Source: an uncultured Clostridia bacterium
GTDB lineage: Bacteria > Bacillota > Clostridia > TANB77 > CAG-508
Reading direction: 5' to 3'
DNA: 64,000 nt
Assembly: GCA_934130975.1 (NCBI GenBank)
Contig: CAKOYU010000002.1
Location: 138,661 to 202,660, forward strand
The translations under genes were made by a program, and so were the position numbers. Positions within the stretch are counted from its first letter, which is position 1. The number at the start of each line of letters is the position of its first letter. The notes beneath the pieces are model-generated. The model was given only the letters and a program-made list of their open reading frames with translations. It had not been told where the DNA came from and made no database searches. Shown in pieces: positions 24,907 to 32,853 of this stretch.

Positions 24907-27660
24907 ATGGGAATATTCAGAAAGATATTTAAAAGCTATAGTGAAAAAGAAGTAAAAAGAGTAATGCCAATAGTAGAACAAATAAATGGACTAGAAGAAG
25001 AAATATCAAAACTAACAGACGAACAACTAAAAAACAAAACAAACGAATTCAAAAAACAATTAGAAGAAGGAAAAACATTAGACGATATATTACCAGAAGC
25101 ATTTGCAGTAGTAAGAGAAGCATCAAAAAGAGTATTAGGAATGAGACACTTTGATGTGCAATTAATAGGTGGAATTATACTACACCAAGGAAGAATTGCA
25201 GAAATGAAAACAGGTGAAGGAAAAACACTTGTAGCAACACTTCCAGTATACTTAAATGCACTAACAGGAGAAGGTGTACATGTAATAACTGTAAATGACT
25301 ATCTAGCAAAAAGAGATAGTGAATGGATGGGAAAATTATATAAATTCTTAGGACTATCAGTAGGACTAGTAATTGCAGGAATGGAACCAAAACAAAAACA
25401 AGAAGCATATGCATGTGACATCACATATGGAACAAACAATGAATTTGGATTTGATTACTTAAGAGATAACATGGTAATTTACCAAAATCAATTAGTACAA
25501 AGAGGATTAAGCTATGCAATCGTAGACGAGATTGATAGTATTTTAATTGATGAAGCAAGAACACCACTTATCATATCAGGTAGAGCAAATCAATCTTCAG
25601 ACTTATACAAAAAAGCAAATGACTTTGTAAAAAGATTAACACCAAAAGTAATAGTAGAAGAAGATGTTAAAGATGAAGCACAAGCAGAAGACAATGAAAA
25701 ATATGATTACATTGTAGACTTAAAAGCAAAATCAGCATCATTAACACAAAAAGGTATTAAGAAAGCAGAAGAAACATTCAGACTAGAAAACTTCAATGAT
25801 ATAGAAAACTCAACATTAGTACATCACGTAAATCAAGCATTACGTGCACATGGAGTAATGAAAAAAGATATAGACTATATCGTAAAAGATGGAGAAGTAC
25901 TAATAGTTGATGAATTTACAGGACGTATCATGTATGGAAGAAGATACAATAATGGATTACATCAAGCAATAGAAGCAAAAGAAGGAGTAAAAATTGCAGA
26001 TGAATCAAAAACATTAGCAACAATTACATTCCAAAACTACTTCAGAATGTATGACAAATTATCAGGTATGACAGGTACTGCAATGACAGAAGAGGCAGAA
26101 TTCGAGGAAATATACAATTTAGACGTTGTTGCAATTCCAACAAATAGACCAATGATAAGAAATGATCAAAATGATGTAATATACAAAAACGAAAATGCTA
26201 AATTTAATGCAATAGTACAAAGCATAAAAGAAAGTCATGAAAAAGGACAACCAGTATTAGTTGGTACAGTATCAATAGAAAAATCTGAAAAATTAAGTAG
26301 AATTCTTAAAAAAGAAGGAATTAAACATGAAGTATTAAATGCTAAATTCCATGAAAAAGAAGCTGAAATCATAGCGCAAGCCGGAAAATTTGGAGCAGTA
26401 ACAATTGCTACAAACATGGCAGGACGTGGTACCGATATTATGTTAGGTGGAAATAGTGAATTCTTGGCAAAACAAGAAATGAAGAAAAACAAAGTACCAG
26501 AAAACTTGATAGAAGAATCAAACACATATTATGAAACAGACGAACAAGACATATTAAGAGCAAGAGAAGAATTCAAAAAATTAGAAAAGAAATATGATGA
26601 AGAAATCAAAGAAGAAAAAGAAAAAGTTATAGCTGCTGGTGGTCTAAAAATAATTGGTACAGAAAGACATGAATCAAGAAGAATTGACAATCAGTTACGT
26701 GGACGTAGTGGACGTCAAGGAGACCCAGGAGAATCTAAATTCTATATAGGACTTGATGATGACTTAATGAAAATCTTTGGTGGAGACATGATTACAAAAG
26801 TTTACAACAAAATAGGAATGGACGAAAATGTTCCAATTGAAAACAAAATGATTAGTAATGCAGTTGAATCAGCTCAAAGAAAAGTCGAAGGTAGAAACTT
26901 TAGTACTAGAAAGAATGTATTAAAATATGATGATGTAATGAATGCACAAAGAGAAATAATCTACAAACAAAGAAGAGAAGTTCTAGATGGAGAAAACTTA
27001 AAAGACAATATATTAACAATGATAAAATCACTTGCAGAAGAAGTTGTATTAACATACTTTGCTAGTGAAGAAGAAGTTAGTATAGAAGCACTTGACACAG
27101 ATATTAGAAATACATTTGGAATTGAAATGGTTGACTTTATTAAAGAAAACTCAAAAGATTCAAATGCTATAATAGAAAAACTTCAAGAGCTTGCTTTAGC
27201 TAAATATGATGAAAAAGAACAAGAAATTGGAAATGATGACTTAAGAGAACTTGAAAGAGTTGTTATGCTTAAAGTTGTTGACCAAAAATGGATGGACCAC
27301 ATCGATGCTATGGATGAATTAAAAGATGGTATTGGTCTTCGTGCTTATGGACAACAAGATCCTGTTGTTAAATACAGAATTGAAGGTATGGACATGTTCG
27401 AAGAAATGGTTCTTGATATTAAACATGATGTTGTAAAAATTCTTATGAATTTACGTAAACAAGAAGATGTTAAGAGAGAAGAAGCAGCTAAAATTACTGG
27501 TGCAGCTCTACAAGCTATCAATAGCTTAGATAATGGGGAACAAATTAAAACTGAAGTTAACAAAACTGTTGTTAATGAAGGTCCTAAAGTTGGTCGTAAC
27601 GACCCATGCCCTTGTGGAAGCGGCAAAAAGTACAAAAACTGCTGTGGTAAAAATCAATAA
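24907..27660 (+). CDS. secA: Preprotein translocase ATPase SecA
   Basis: Motor of the Sec export pathway, acting at the SecYEG channel. It has Walker A MKTGEGKT, the DEAD-type VDEIDSILIDEARTPLI motif, TNMAGRGTDI and LRGRSGRQGDPG helicase motifs, and the C-terminal SEC-C zinc motif CPCGSGKKYKNCC, which binds SecB or ribosomes. Length is 917. The ATG at 24907 gives the family start MGIF; an ATG at 24895 is in frame but only two bases from GAAGGG. Codon choice shifts from A-ending in the first three quarters to T-ending (GTT, CTT, GCT) near the 3' end. Confidence 0.95.
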   Translation: MGIFRKIFKSYSEKEVKRVMPIVEQINGLEEEISKLTDEQLKNKTNEFKKQLEEGKTLDDILPEAFAVVREASKRVLGMRHFDVQLIGGIILHQGRIAEMKTGEGKTLVATLPVYLNALTGEGVHVITVNDYLAKRDSEWMGKLYKFLGLSVGLVIAGMEPKQKQEAYACDITYGTNNEFGFDYLRDNMVIYQNQLVQRGLSYAIVDEIDSILIDEARTPLIISGRANQSSDLYKKANDFVKRLTPKVIVEEDVKDEAQAEDNEKYDYIVDLKAKSASLTQKGIKKAEETFRLENFNDIENSTLVHHVNQALRAHGVMKKDIDYIVKDGEVLIVDEFTGRIMYGRRYNNGLHQAIEAKEGVKIADESKTLATITFQNYFRMYDKLSGMTGTAMTEEAEFEEIYNLDVVAIPTNRPMIRNDQNDVIYKNENAKFNAIVQSIKESHEKGQPVLVGTVSIEKSEKLSRILKKEGIKHEVLNAKFHEKEAEIIAQAGKFGAVTIATNMAGRGTDIMLGGNSEFLAKQEMKKNKVPENLIEESNTYYETDEQDILRAREEFKKLEKKYDEEIKEEKEKVIAAGGLKIIGTERHESRRIDNQLRGRSGRQGDPGESKFYIGLDDDLMKIFGGDMITKVYNKIGMDENVPIENKMISNAVESAQRKVEGRNFSTRKNVLKYDDVMNAQREIIYKQRREVLDGENLKDNILTMIKSLAEEVVLTYFASEEEVSIEALDTDIRNTFGIEMVDFIKENSKDSNAIIEKLQELALAKYDEKEQEIGNDDLRELERVVMLKVVDQKWMDHIDAMDELKDGIGLRAYGQQDPVVKYRIEGMDMFEEMVLDIKHDVVKILMNLRKQEDVKREEAAKITGAALQAINSLDNGEQIKTEVNKTVVNEGPKVGRNDPCPCGSGKKYKNCCGKNQ

Positions 27661-27673
27661 TAATAGCAATATT

Positions 27674-27704
27674 GACTGACATTGTAAAAAATGCCAGTCT
27701 TTTG
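27674..27704 (+). terminator. Terminator after secA
   Basis: GACTGACATT pairs with AATGCCAGTC (one mismatch), followed by TTTTG. Confidence 0.7.
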
Positions 27705-27739
27705 TGTTCAATGGTTATTAGCAAATTTATTAATTGTTG

Positions 27740-27768
27740 TTGCAAAAAATAAAAAAATATGTTATTCT
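27740..27768 (+). promoter_or_regulatory. Promoter for the ToxI-ToxN locus
   Basis: TTGCAA at 27740-27745 and TATTCT at 27763-27768 with a 17-bp spacer. A dyad, AAGTAATATTATA (27778) against TATAATATTATTGCTACTT (ending 27821), lies between the promoter and the repeats. Apart from this, the gap 27705-27837 shows nothing. Confidence 0.5.
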
Positions 27769-27837
27769 ATTATTAGAAGTAATATTATAGAAATTTTTTC
27801 ATATAATATTATTGCTACTTGATAGTAGAAAAAAGTT

Positions 27838-27940
27838 GGTGAACCCAGCCATAAGTGGGACTTAAAAAAGCGGTGAACCCAGCCATAAGTGGGACTTAAA
27901 AAAGCGGTGTATCCAGCCAAAAATTGGAACTTAAAAAAGT
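27838..27940 (+). ncRNA. ToxI-type antitoxin RNA: three tandem repeats of 34-35 nt
   Basis: Units begin GGTGAACCCAGCC at 27838 and 27872 and GGTGTATCCAGCC at 27906. The first two are identical; the third is 35 nt and diverged. In each unit a short stem is predicted: CCCA with TGGG in units 1-2 and TCCA with TGGA in unit 3. The closing pair changes from C-G to T-A, a compensatory change. Tandem repeats of about 35 nt followed by a terminator and a ToxN/AbiQ gene define type III toxin-antitoxin loci, in which the toxin cuts the repeat RNA into units that then inhibit it. Confidence 0.82.
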
Positions 27941-27941
27941 G

Positions 27942-27978
27942 AAAGATTAGGGGCTAATCCTAATCTTTCTATATTTTT
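27942..27978 (+). terminator. Attenuating terminator between toxI repeats and toxN
   Basis: AAAGATTAGG (27942-27951) pairs perfectly with CCTAATCTTT (27959-27968), followed by CTATATTTTT. In type III systems such a terminator keeps antitoxin RNA in excess over toxin mRNA. Confidence 0.85.
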
Positions 27979-28000
27979 AGCAGTAAATGGAGGAATAGAT

Positions 28001-28507
28001 ATGATATTAAATTTAAAAATAGTTAGAGTGGACTCGGATTATTGCGATTATTTAAGAAAATTTGATAATAAAGTTTCATACAATAAATATGAAAAAGAAC
28101 TAAGACCATTTATTGGAATATTATTTGAAATAGAGAATTGTGAATACTTTGCTCCATTATCAAGTCCAAAATCAAAGCATAAAACTATGAAGAATACAAT
28201 AGACTTCTTCAAGATAAAGAATGGAGAATTGGGTGCAGTGAATTTTAATAATATGATACCTGTTCAGGAAAATAATTATACAATTGTTGACTTGAAGAAA
28301 AAAAATTTGAATTCTTCAGAACATAAGTATCAAAGAATGTTAATCGAGCAATTAAATTGGCTAAATGCTAACTACAAACAGATAAAGAATAAATCATTTA
28401 AATTATATCAGTTATATATAAGTGATAAATTGCCTGAAAATATAAAGTCAAGATGCTGTAATTTTAAATTATTAGAAGAAAAATGTAGAGAATATAAAAA
28501 TAGATAG
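28001..28507 (+). CDS. toxN: ToxN/AbiQ-family endoribonuclease toxin
   Basis: The type III toxin: an RNase that inhibits growth or aborts phage infection unless bound by the ToxI RNA. The 168-residue protein shows family hallmarks: RPFIGILFEIENCEYFAPLSSPKSKHK (residues 35-61; the APLSSPK segment holds the active-site Ser/Lys region), DFFKIKNGELGAVNFNNMIPV, and a C-terminal region with repeated helices. AATGGAGG precedes the ATG. It directly follows the three tandem repeats and the terminator, the canonical gene order. Function is assigned from family and context. Confidence 0.88.
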   Translation: MILNLKIVRVDSDYCDYLRKFDNKVSYNKYEKELRPFIGILFEIENCEYFAPLSSPKSKHKTMKNTIDFFKIKNGELGAVNFNNMIPVQENNYTIVDLKKKNLNSSEHKYQRMLIEQLNWLNANYKQIKNKSFKLYQLYISDKLPENIKSRCCNFKLLEEKCREYKNR

Positions 28508-28577
28508 ATATGGAGAAGATTCTCAAATATATTTAAAGTGCAAAAACTAATAAATAAGTTAAAGGAGACCTAAATAA

Positions 28578-29207
28578 ATGAAAGATACAATAATATATTT
28601 GATTAGACATGCTGAAACTATTGATGAGAATGGTATTAGAAATACAATGGAAGATTCGCAAATAATTAATGAGAAAGAAATATTATCAGTAGAAGGAGAA
28701 GAACAAGCAAAAAAGTTAAGCGGAAATGAAGAACTGAAAAATTTAGATATTATATGGTCAAGCAGTTATACTAGAGCAAAAGCAACTGCAAAATATATTG
28801 CAAATGCAAATAACTTACCAATCAATTTAGATGATAACCTAAGTGAGAGAAAACTAGGAAATTTAAAAGAACTAGGAGAGTTTATGAAATACAAAAGTAC
28901 AAGAGATCCTTCACAAGAGCAACTATTAAATAGAACATTTAGAACATCTGATGGAGAAAGTGCAGAGCAAACACGAGAAAGGATGAATGAATTTTTTGAT
29001 AAAATACTTGAAGAATATGAAGGAAAAAGAATTGCAGTAATTAGTCATGGAGGTTCAATAAAGTTCTTTTTATTAAATTGGTGTACTGTAAATGAAAAGG
29101 TTAAACTTGTCTATAATGAAAATACAATATTAAATGTAAAATCACCATGTTTGTTAAAATTGATTTTTAGAAAGAAAGAATTGATTGATTTAGAACAAAT
29201 AGATTAG
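28578..29207 (+). CDS. Histidine phosphatase family protein (phosphoglycerate mutase-like)
   Basis: A branch 1 histidine phosphatase of 209 residues. The catalytic LIRHAET motif is at residues 8-14 (Ala instead of the common Gly), SSSYTRAKATA carries the second conserved Arg, the acid residue is in the SERKLG block, and the second His is in ISHGGSIKFF. Such enzymes act on phosphorylated sugars, nucleotides or other small molecules; the substrate cannot be told. AAAGGAGA lies 13 bases upstream of the ATG. It sits between the toxN gene and two acetyltransferase genes in an accessory stretch. Confidence 0.85.
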   Translation: MKDTIIYLIRHAETIDENGIRNTMEDSQIINEKEILSVEGEEQAKKLSGNEELKNLDIIWSSSYTRAKATAKYIANANNLPINLDDNLSERKLGNLKELGEFMKYKSTRDPSQEQLLNRTFRTSDGESAEQTRERMNEFFDKILEEYEGKRIAVISHGGSIKFFLLNWCTVNEKVKLVYNENTILNVKSPCLLKLIFRKKELIDLEQID

Positions 29208-29229
29208 ATAAAAAGTTCACATAAACATA

Positions 29230-29258
29230 TTGACAAGCAGATATCAATATGTTAAAAT
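29230..29258 (+). promoter_or_regulatory. Promoter of an untranslated leader
   Basis: TTGACA at 29230-29235 and TAAAAT at 29253-29258 with a 17-bp spacer. Confidence 0.7.
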
Positions 29259-29263
29259 AAAAA

Positions 29264-29412
29264 ACATATTTAAGAGTATATCTAAGAAACAATGTATTTC
29301 GAGCGATATAGGATAACCAGAATAAGAGGTTATTTACACGATGTATAGATTTTATAAGTCTTACAAAGGAGTCTTAAGCACAAGATTTCTTTGTGAGACT
29401 TTTTTTATAGAA
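29264..29412 (+). other. Structured leader ending in a terminator (candidate riboswitch, attenuator or small RNA)
   Basis: About 140 nt lie between the promoter and the acetyltransferase gene with no reading frame. It contains GATAACC/GGTTAT (about 29308-29331), and near its end AGTCTTACAAAG (29357-29368) pairs with CTTTGTGAGACT (29389-29400; one wobble), followed by seven T. A second GTCTTA copy at 29371 could form a competing pairing. It matches no riboswitch class I can recognise. Confidence 0.55.
29357..29407 (+). terminator. Intrinsic terminator in the leader before the GNAT gene
   Basis: A 12-bp stem and T7 tract, located 17 bases before the acetyltransferase start codon, so it would control read-through. 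Confidence 0.8.
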
Positions 29413-29423
29413 AGGGGAACAAA

Positions 29424-29939
29424 ATGGATAATTTAGTAATTAGAAAAGTAAAAGTTGAAGACTTAAGAGATGTAGCAGAAATAGTAGTTAATGGGTGGCA
29501 AACTGCTTATAAAGGGATTGTTGAAGACGATTATCTAGAAAATTTAAGTATAGATGAAAAATATCAGAAAATGTTAAAAAACTATAAAGAAAATGGGTTT
29601 ATAGTAGCGGAACAAAATAATAAAATTGTAGGGTTTTGTAAATATTGCGAAGGAAATAAATATACAAAAGAATATCCAAAGGTTGACTGTGAGCTATGTG
29701 CTTTATATGTAAAGACTGAAGAAAAAAGAAAAGGAATTGGTAGTAAACTTGTAAAATATGTAATGAATGAATTTAAGGATAAGAACTTAAAGAAGATGAT
29801 AATATGGTGTTTTAAAGATAATTATAAAGCTAGAAAATTTTATGAAAAGATGGAGGGAAGTTATTGTGGTGAATCTTCATGTGTAAGAGGAAATAAAGAA
29901 TATAAAGAAGTAGGGTATATATATAATTTACAAAAATAA
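29424..29939 (+). CDS. GNAT family N-acetyltransferase
   Basis: A 171-residue acetyl-CoA-dependent N-acetyltransferase. N-terminal IRKVKVEDLRDVAEIV and NGWQTAYKGIV match the common start of this GNAT subgroup. The central VDCELCALYV strand leads into the acetyl-CoA pyrophosphate loop KRKGIGSKLV, and the C-terminal IIWCFKDNYKARKFYEKM is the usual beta-helix end. The substrate is unknown; small molecules or a polyamine are typical. GAAAGGGG precedes the ATG. It lies just behind a structured leader with a terminator, so its expression is probably conditional. Confidence 0.85.
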   Translation: MDNLVIRKVKVEDLRDVAEIVVNGWQTAYKGIVEDDYLENLSIDEKYQKMLKNYKENGFIVAEQNNKIVGFCKYCEGNKYTKEYPKVDCELCALYVKTEEKRKGIGSKLVKYVMNEFKDKNLKKMIIWCFKDNYKARKFYEKMEGSYCGESSCVRGNKEYKEVGYIYNLQK

Positions 29940-29974
29940 CAAGAGTGATATTATATAGAAAGAAGTGATAATAT

Positions 29975-30204
29975 ATGAAATATTTCAGAAAATTGCTAGG
30001 AGATAGAATATACTTATCTCCAAGAAATAGTGAAGATGTAGAAAAATTTACAGAATGGTTAAATGTTATAAAAAATGTGGATTTAAGGAATATGGAAGGA
30101 GAAGAAAGTGCAATTTTGTAGATGGAAAATACTATGATTCAATAGAAATGGACATTTTAAATGAAGAATTTAATAAGAAATGTATAAGAAATAAAAATAT
30201 ATAG
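29975..30204 (+). pseudogene. Remnant of a RimJ/RimL-type acetyltransferase gene (internal deletion with frameshift)
   Basis: The first frame encodes a typical N-terminus (KYFRKLLGDRIYLSPRN, then EKFTEWLN) and then runs off-frame into a stop at 30119-30121. From about 30064 another frame encodes a matching C-terminus (CYKKCGFKEYGRR, then DGKYYDSIEMDIL) up to the stop at 30202. The central catalytic part of the roughly 170-180 residue protein is missing. A deletion joined the ends out of frame, so no functional enzyme can be made. The ribosome binding site remains. Confidence 0.75.
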
Positions 30205-30230
30205 TTGAGTATAGAATTTTTATTAAAAAA

Positions 30231-30266
30231 TATAGAGCACTGCTGAAAGCAGTGCTCTATATTTAT
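30231..30266. terminator. Bidirectional terminator
   Basis: TATAGAGCACTGCT (30231-30244) pairs perfectly with AGCAGTGCTCTATA (30248-30261); A/T-rich sequence on both sides serves converging transcripts. Confidence 0.8.
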
Positions 30267-31618
30267 AATTCTATATCTTGATCTTGTTCATCAGAATCTG
30301 TTGGAACAGAATGTATTGAATCATCGTTTTTTGATTTTAGTTTGAGAAATTTTTGATTATTTAATGCATTACGAATAGCTTTAGTTACGACTAATTGTTG
30401 AGATATAGGAAGCTGTTTTATAGTTGATTTTATATAGTCAAAATCTTCATCAATTTTTTCTTCAGCTGGAGATTTTGAATTATCTAAAGTTGAGTCAATA
30501 ACATCAGATATTTTTTGCATAGCAATGCTTTTTGTTTTTCCATCCATTTTTCCTAATTTGCTGTTTATAGTTTGAAATTTTAAATTTTCACCATTTAGTT
30601 GTTTTATAAGAATATCTTTGCTAGTTTCATCAAGTGAACCAGGTAAGAAGTCATTTACTCTATCTATGAAAAATTTTCTATCTTCTGCAGATAAATTAGA
30701 AAAACGTTTACTTTTTGGAAGACTAAAGTCACCTACTTGGTCAAAAGTTTGTGCAGATCTTTTAGCAATGTAACTTAACAATTGTTCTTGTACAAATTTT
30801 TCTTGTTTTTCATCATATTTGTGATAGGTTTTTTCTCGTCTATCGAAATCAGTTTTTAGAATTTCATATTCGTCTTTAGCTAATTGTGGTAAATTTTCAG
30901 CAAACATGTCATCTATCAAATCATTATTAAGTGACATAATCTTAGAGAGTGTTGCTATTTTAGGGCCACCAAATTTCATGCAATCTAAAGCAGTTCGTCT
31001 TGCTATTAAATCTAAAAGCTTAGCTTTGATATTGGGAGTAAGAGTTTCAGGAGTAATTCCTAATTGTTGCACTTCTGAAACCAAATAGTTGTCTTCCATA
31101 TTTTCGCAATGCGCATAAAAACTAGATAATGTATCAATAATTCTTTTTTCTTCTGCTAAAGCTTTTTGAATTCTTTGTTCTTCTAATTCTTTGTCGATTT
31201 TTGCTTGTTGTTCTTTTTGAATATCTTCATCTGGAATTTGTTCAACAATTTTTTGAGCAACGTTAGGACTAATAGGAGCATCTTCTATGATTTCTGCTAT
31301 TTTTGGTGAAGATAAATCAGTAGCTTGAACTGCGTAGATTGTTGCTTCTTCTGATTTTACATCAGGCAATTGTTTGATAATTCTCACTAAATCAGCATCA
31401 GTTAAGTCGGTATTTTTTTGAAGTCTTTTCATAAATTCTCCTACTGGCATTTCAGGATGTGCTTGAATTTCTTCAATAGCTGCAGTTACAGCTTTTTCAG
31501 AAGCTTCTTTTTGAGAATCACTTTCTTCTATAACTGTTTGTACAGTGTTGACCCCTTGTTGTAATTTTATTTCTTTTTTCTTTGCTTCTTTATTTAAAAT
31601 TCTATCTATTAAACTCAT
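30263..31618 (-). CDS. Large helical protein of unknown function
   Basis: An unrecognised 451-residue, highly charged, mostly helical cytoplasmic protein. The N-terminal half has repeated segments of the type ADLVRIIKQLPD, then PKIAEIIEDAPIS and VAQKIVEQIPD, suggesting short helical repeats, followed by a Gln/Glu/Lys coiled-coil stretch (about residues 132-160). The C-terminal half has an ISDVIDS helix region and ends in a Ser/Asp/Glu tail. No membrane segment or known active site. The ATG at 31618 has AAAGGTG at proper distance; the GTG at 31627 is inside that site. Alone on its strand. Confidence 0.65.
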   Translation of the reverse strand: MSLIDRILNKEAKKKEIKLQQGVNTVQTVIEESDSQKEASEKAVTAAIEEIQAHPEMPVGEFMKRLQKNTDLTDADLVRIIKQLPDVKSEEATIYAVQATDLSSPKIAEIIEDAPISPNVAQKIVEQIPDEDIQKEQQAKIDKELEEQRIQKALAEEKRIIDTLSSFYAHCENMEDNYLVSEVQQLGITPETLTPNIKAKLLDLIARRTALDCMKFGGPKIATLSKIMSLNNDLIDDMFAENLPQLAKDEYEILKTDFDRREKTYHKYDEKQEKFVQEQLLSYIAKRSAQTFDQVGDFSLPKSKRFSNLSAEDRKFFIDRVNDFLPGSLDETSKDILIKQLNGENLKFQTINSKLGKMDGKTKSIAMQKISDVIDSTLDNSKSPAEEKIDEDFDYIKSTIKQLPISQQLVVTKAIRNALNNQKFLKLKSKNDDSIHSVPTDSDEQDQDIEL

Positions 31619-31769
31619 TAGTATCACCTTTCTTTCGTTTTATATAAAAATATTATACAAGTATATTAAATGCAAGTCAATAAAAGTTTAAAATTTTATT
31701 AAGATATTTTTTGCATATTGTGCTTGTTATTAATTTGTGATAGAATATTATGAAAAGAAGGAGAAAAAT

Positions 31770-32792
31770 ATGAAAAAGCAAACAAAATTAGTAATGAATT
31801 TTTTTGTGTTTATATTATTAATAGTATTAACATTATATGTATTATTAAAAGATCAGAATTTATTAGAAGTATTTGATATCATAAAATCAGCAAAAATAGA
31901 ATTTGTATTATTGGGAATAATGTGTGTAGCAATTTATGTTATGTGTGAATCAGTGAATATATCAAGAACATTAAAAGCATTAGGTGAAAAATCAACATTT
32001 GCTCATAATATAAAATATGCATTAATAGGATTCTTTTTTAGTGCAATTACACCAGCTGCAAGTGGAGGTCAACCAATGCAGATTTATTATATGCATAAAA
32101 ATCATATATCTATTGCAAATTCAACATTAGCATTATTGATAAATTTGACGAGTATGCAAATTGTAACAATTGGATTAGCATTATTTAGTATAATGATTAA
32201 TTATCAATATATGAATAAGACATTAATAATTTTATTTGCAATAGGAATATTGTTAAATTTAACGGCTTTAACATTATTGCTAGTAGGAATATTTTCTAAA
32301 AAGTTATCAAGAGCATTAATAAATTTTGTAATAAAAATATTGAAATTATTTAGAATAAGAAATATAGAAAATAAAAAGCAAAAGCTTGAAGAAACATTAG
32401 CAAAATATCAAAACAGTGCAGATTATATAAAAAATAATAAAAGATTAATTTTTAGAACAATACTTACAACATTAGTACAATATATATCATATTACAGTGT
32501 TACATATTGTACATATCGAGCATTAGGATTTGCAGATCATAATGTACTAGAAATATTAACAATGCAAGCAGTATTATATGGAACAGTTTCTGGAATACCT
32601 TCTCCAGGGGCAGTTGGAGTTACAGAAGGTGCATTTATTGAAATATTTAGAAATATTTATCCACAAAATATGATTAAGAGTGCAGTTCTGTTAAATAGAG
32701 GAATTAACTTCTATTTACTTAATATTGTGTGTGGAACAGTAACTATAATAAATCAGTTAGTTTCAAAAGACGATACAAAACAGTTGAACTAA
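31770..32792 (+). CDS. UPF0104 / YbhN-family membrane protein (lysylphosphatidylglycerol synthase-type transmembrane domain)
   Basis: A 340-residue polytopic protein with about eight hydrophobic helices, matching the flippase/transmembrane module of the MprF/aglycosyl-transfer superfamily (UPF0104). Typical motifs are FFFSAITPAASGGQPMQ and the late GTVSGIPSPGAVGVTEG. Without the MprF aminoacyltransferase domain it probably handles lipid or glycolipid translocation; the substrate is unknown. GAAGGAG precedes the ATG at 31770; an upstream in-frame GTG at 31737 lacks a site. An alpha/beta hydrolase gene follows after a hairpin. Confidence 0.82.
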   Translation: MKKQTKLVMNFFVFILLIVLTLYVLLKDQNLLEVFDIIKSAKIEFVLLGIMCVAIYVMCESVNISRTLKALGEKSTFAHNIKYALIGFFFSAITPAASGGQPMQIYYMHKNHISIANSTLALLINLTSMQIVTIGLALFSIMINYQYMNKTLIILFAIGILLNLTALTLLLVGIFSKKLSRALINFVIKILKLFRIRNIENKKQKLEETLAKYQNSADYIKNNKRLIFRTILTTLVQYISYYSVTYCTYRALGFADHNVLEILTMQAVLYGTVSGIPSPGAVGVTEGAFIEIFRNIYPQNMIKSAVLLNRGINFYLLNIVCGTVTIINQLVSKDDTKQLN

Positions 32793-32811
32793 AGAGTCAG
32801 TTCAGTCATAT

Positions 32812-32847
32812 TTCCTCTGCTTTTATGATATAAATAAAGCGGAGGAA
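32812..32847 (+). promoter_or_regulatory. Hairpin that sequesters the ribosome binding site of the hydrolase gene
   Basis: TTCCTCTGCTTT (from 32812) pairs with AAAGCGGAGGAA (32836-32847) with one mismatch. The right arm contains the GGAGG site for the ATG at 32854. It may be a translational switch, or a terminator of the upstream gene (followed by TTTTAT). Confidence 0.6.
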
Positions 32848-32853
32848 TTTTAT

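Noticed and set aside
27838..27940. Short direct repeats that could be read as a CRISPR array
   Set aside because: The units are contiguous with no spacers, and a ToxN gene follows. No Cas genes are present.
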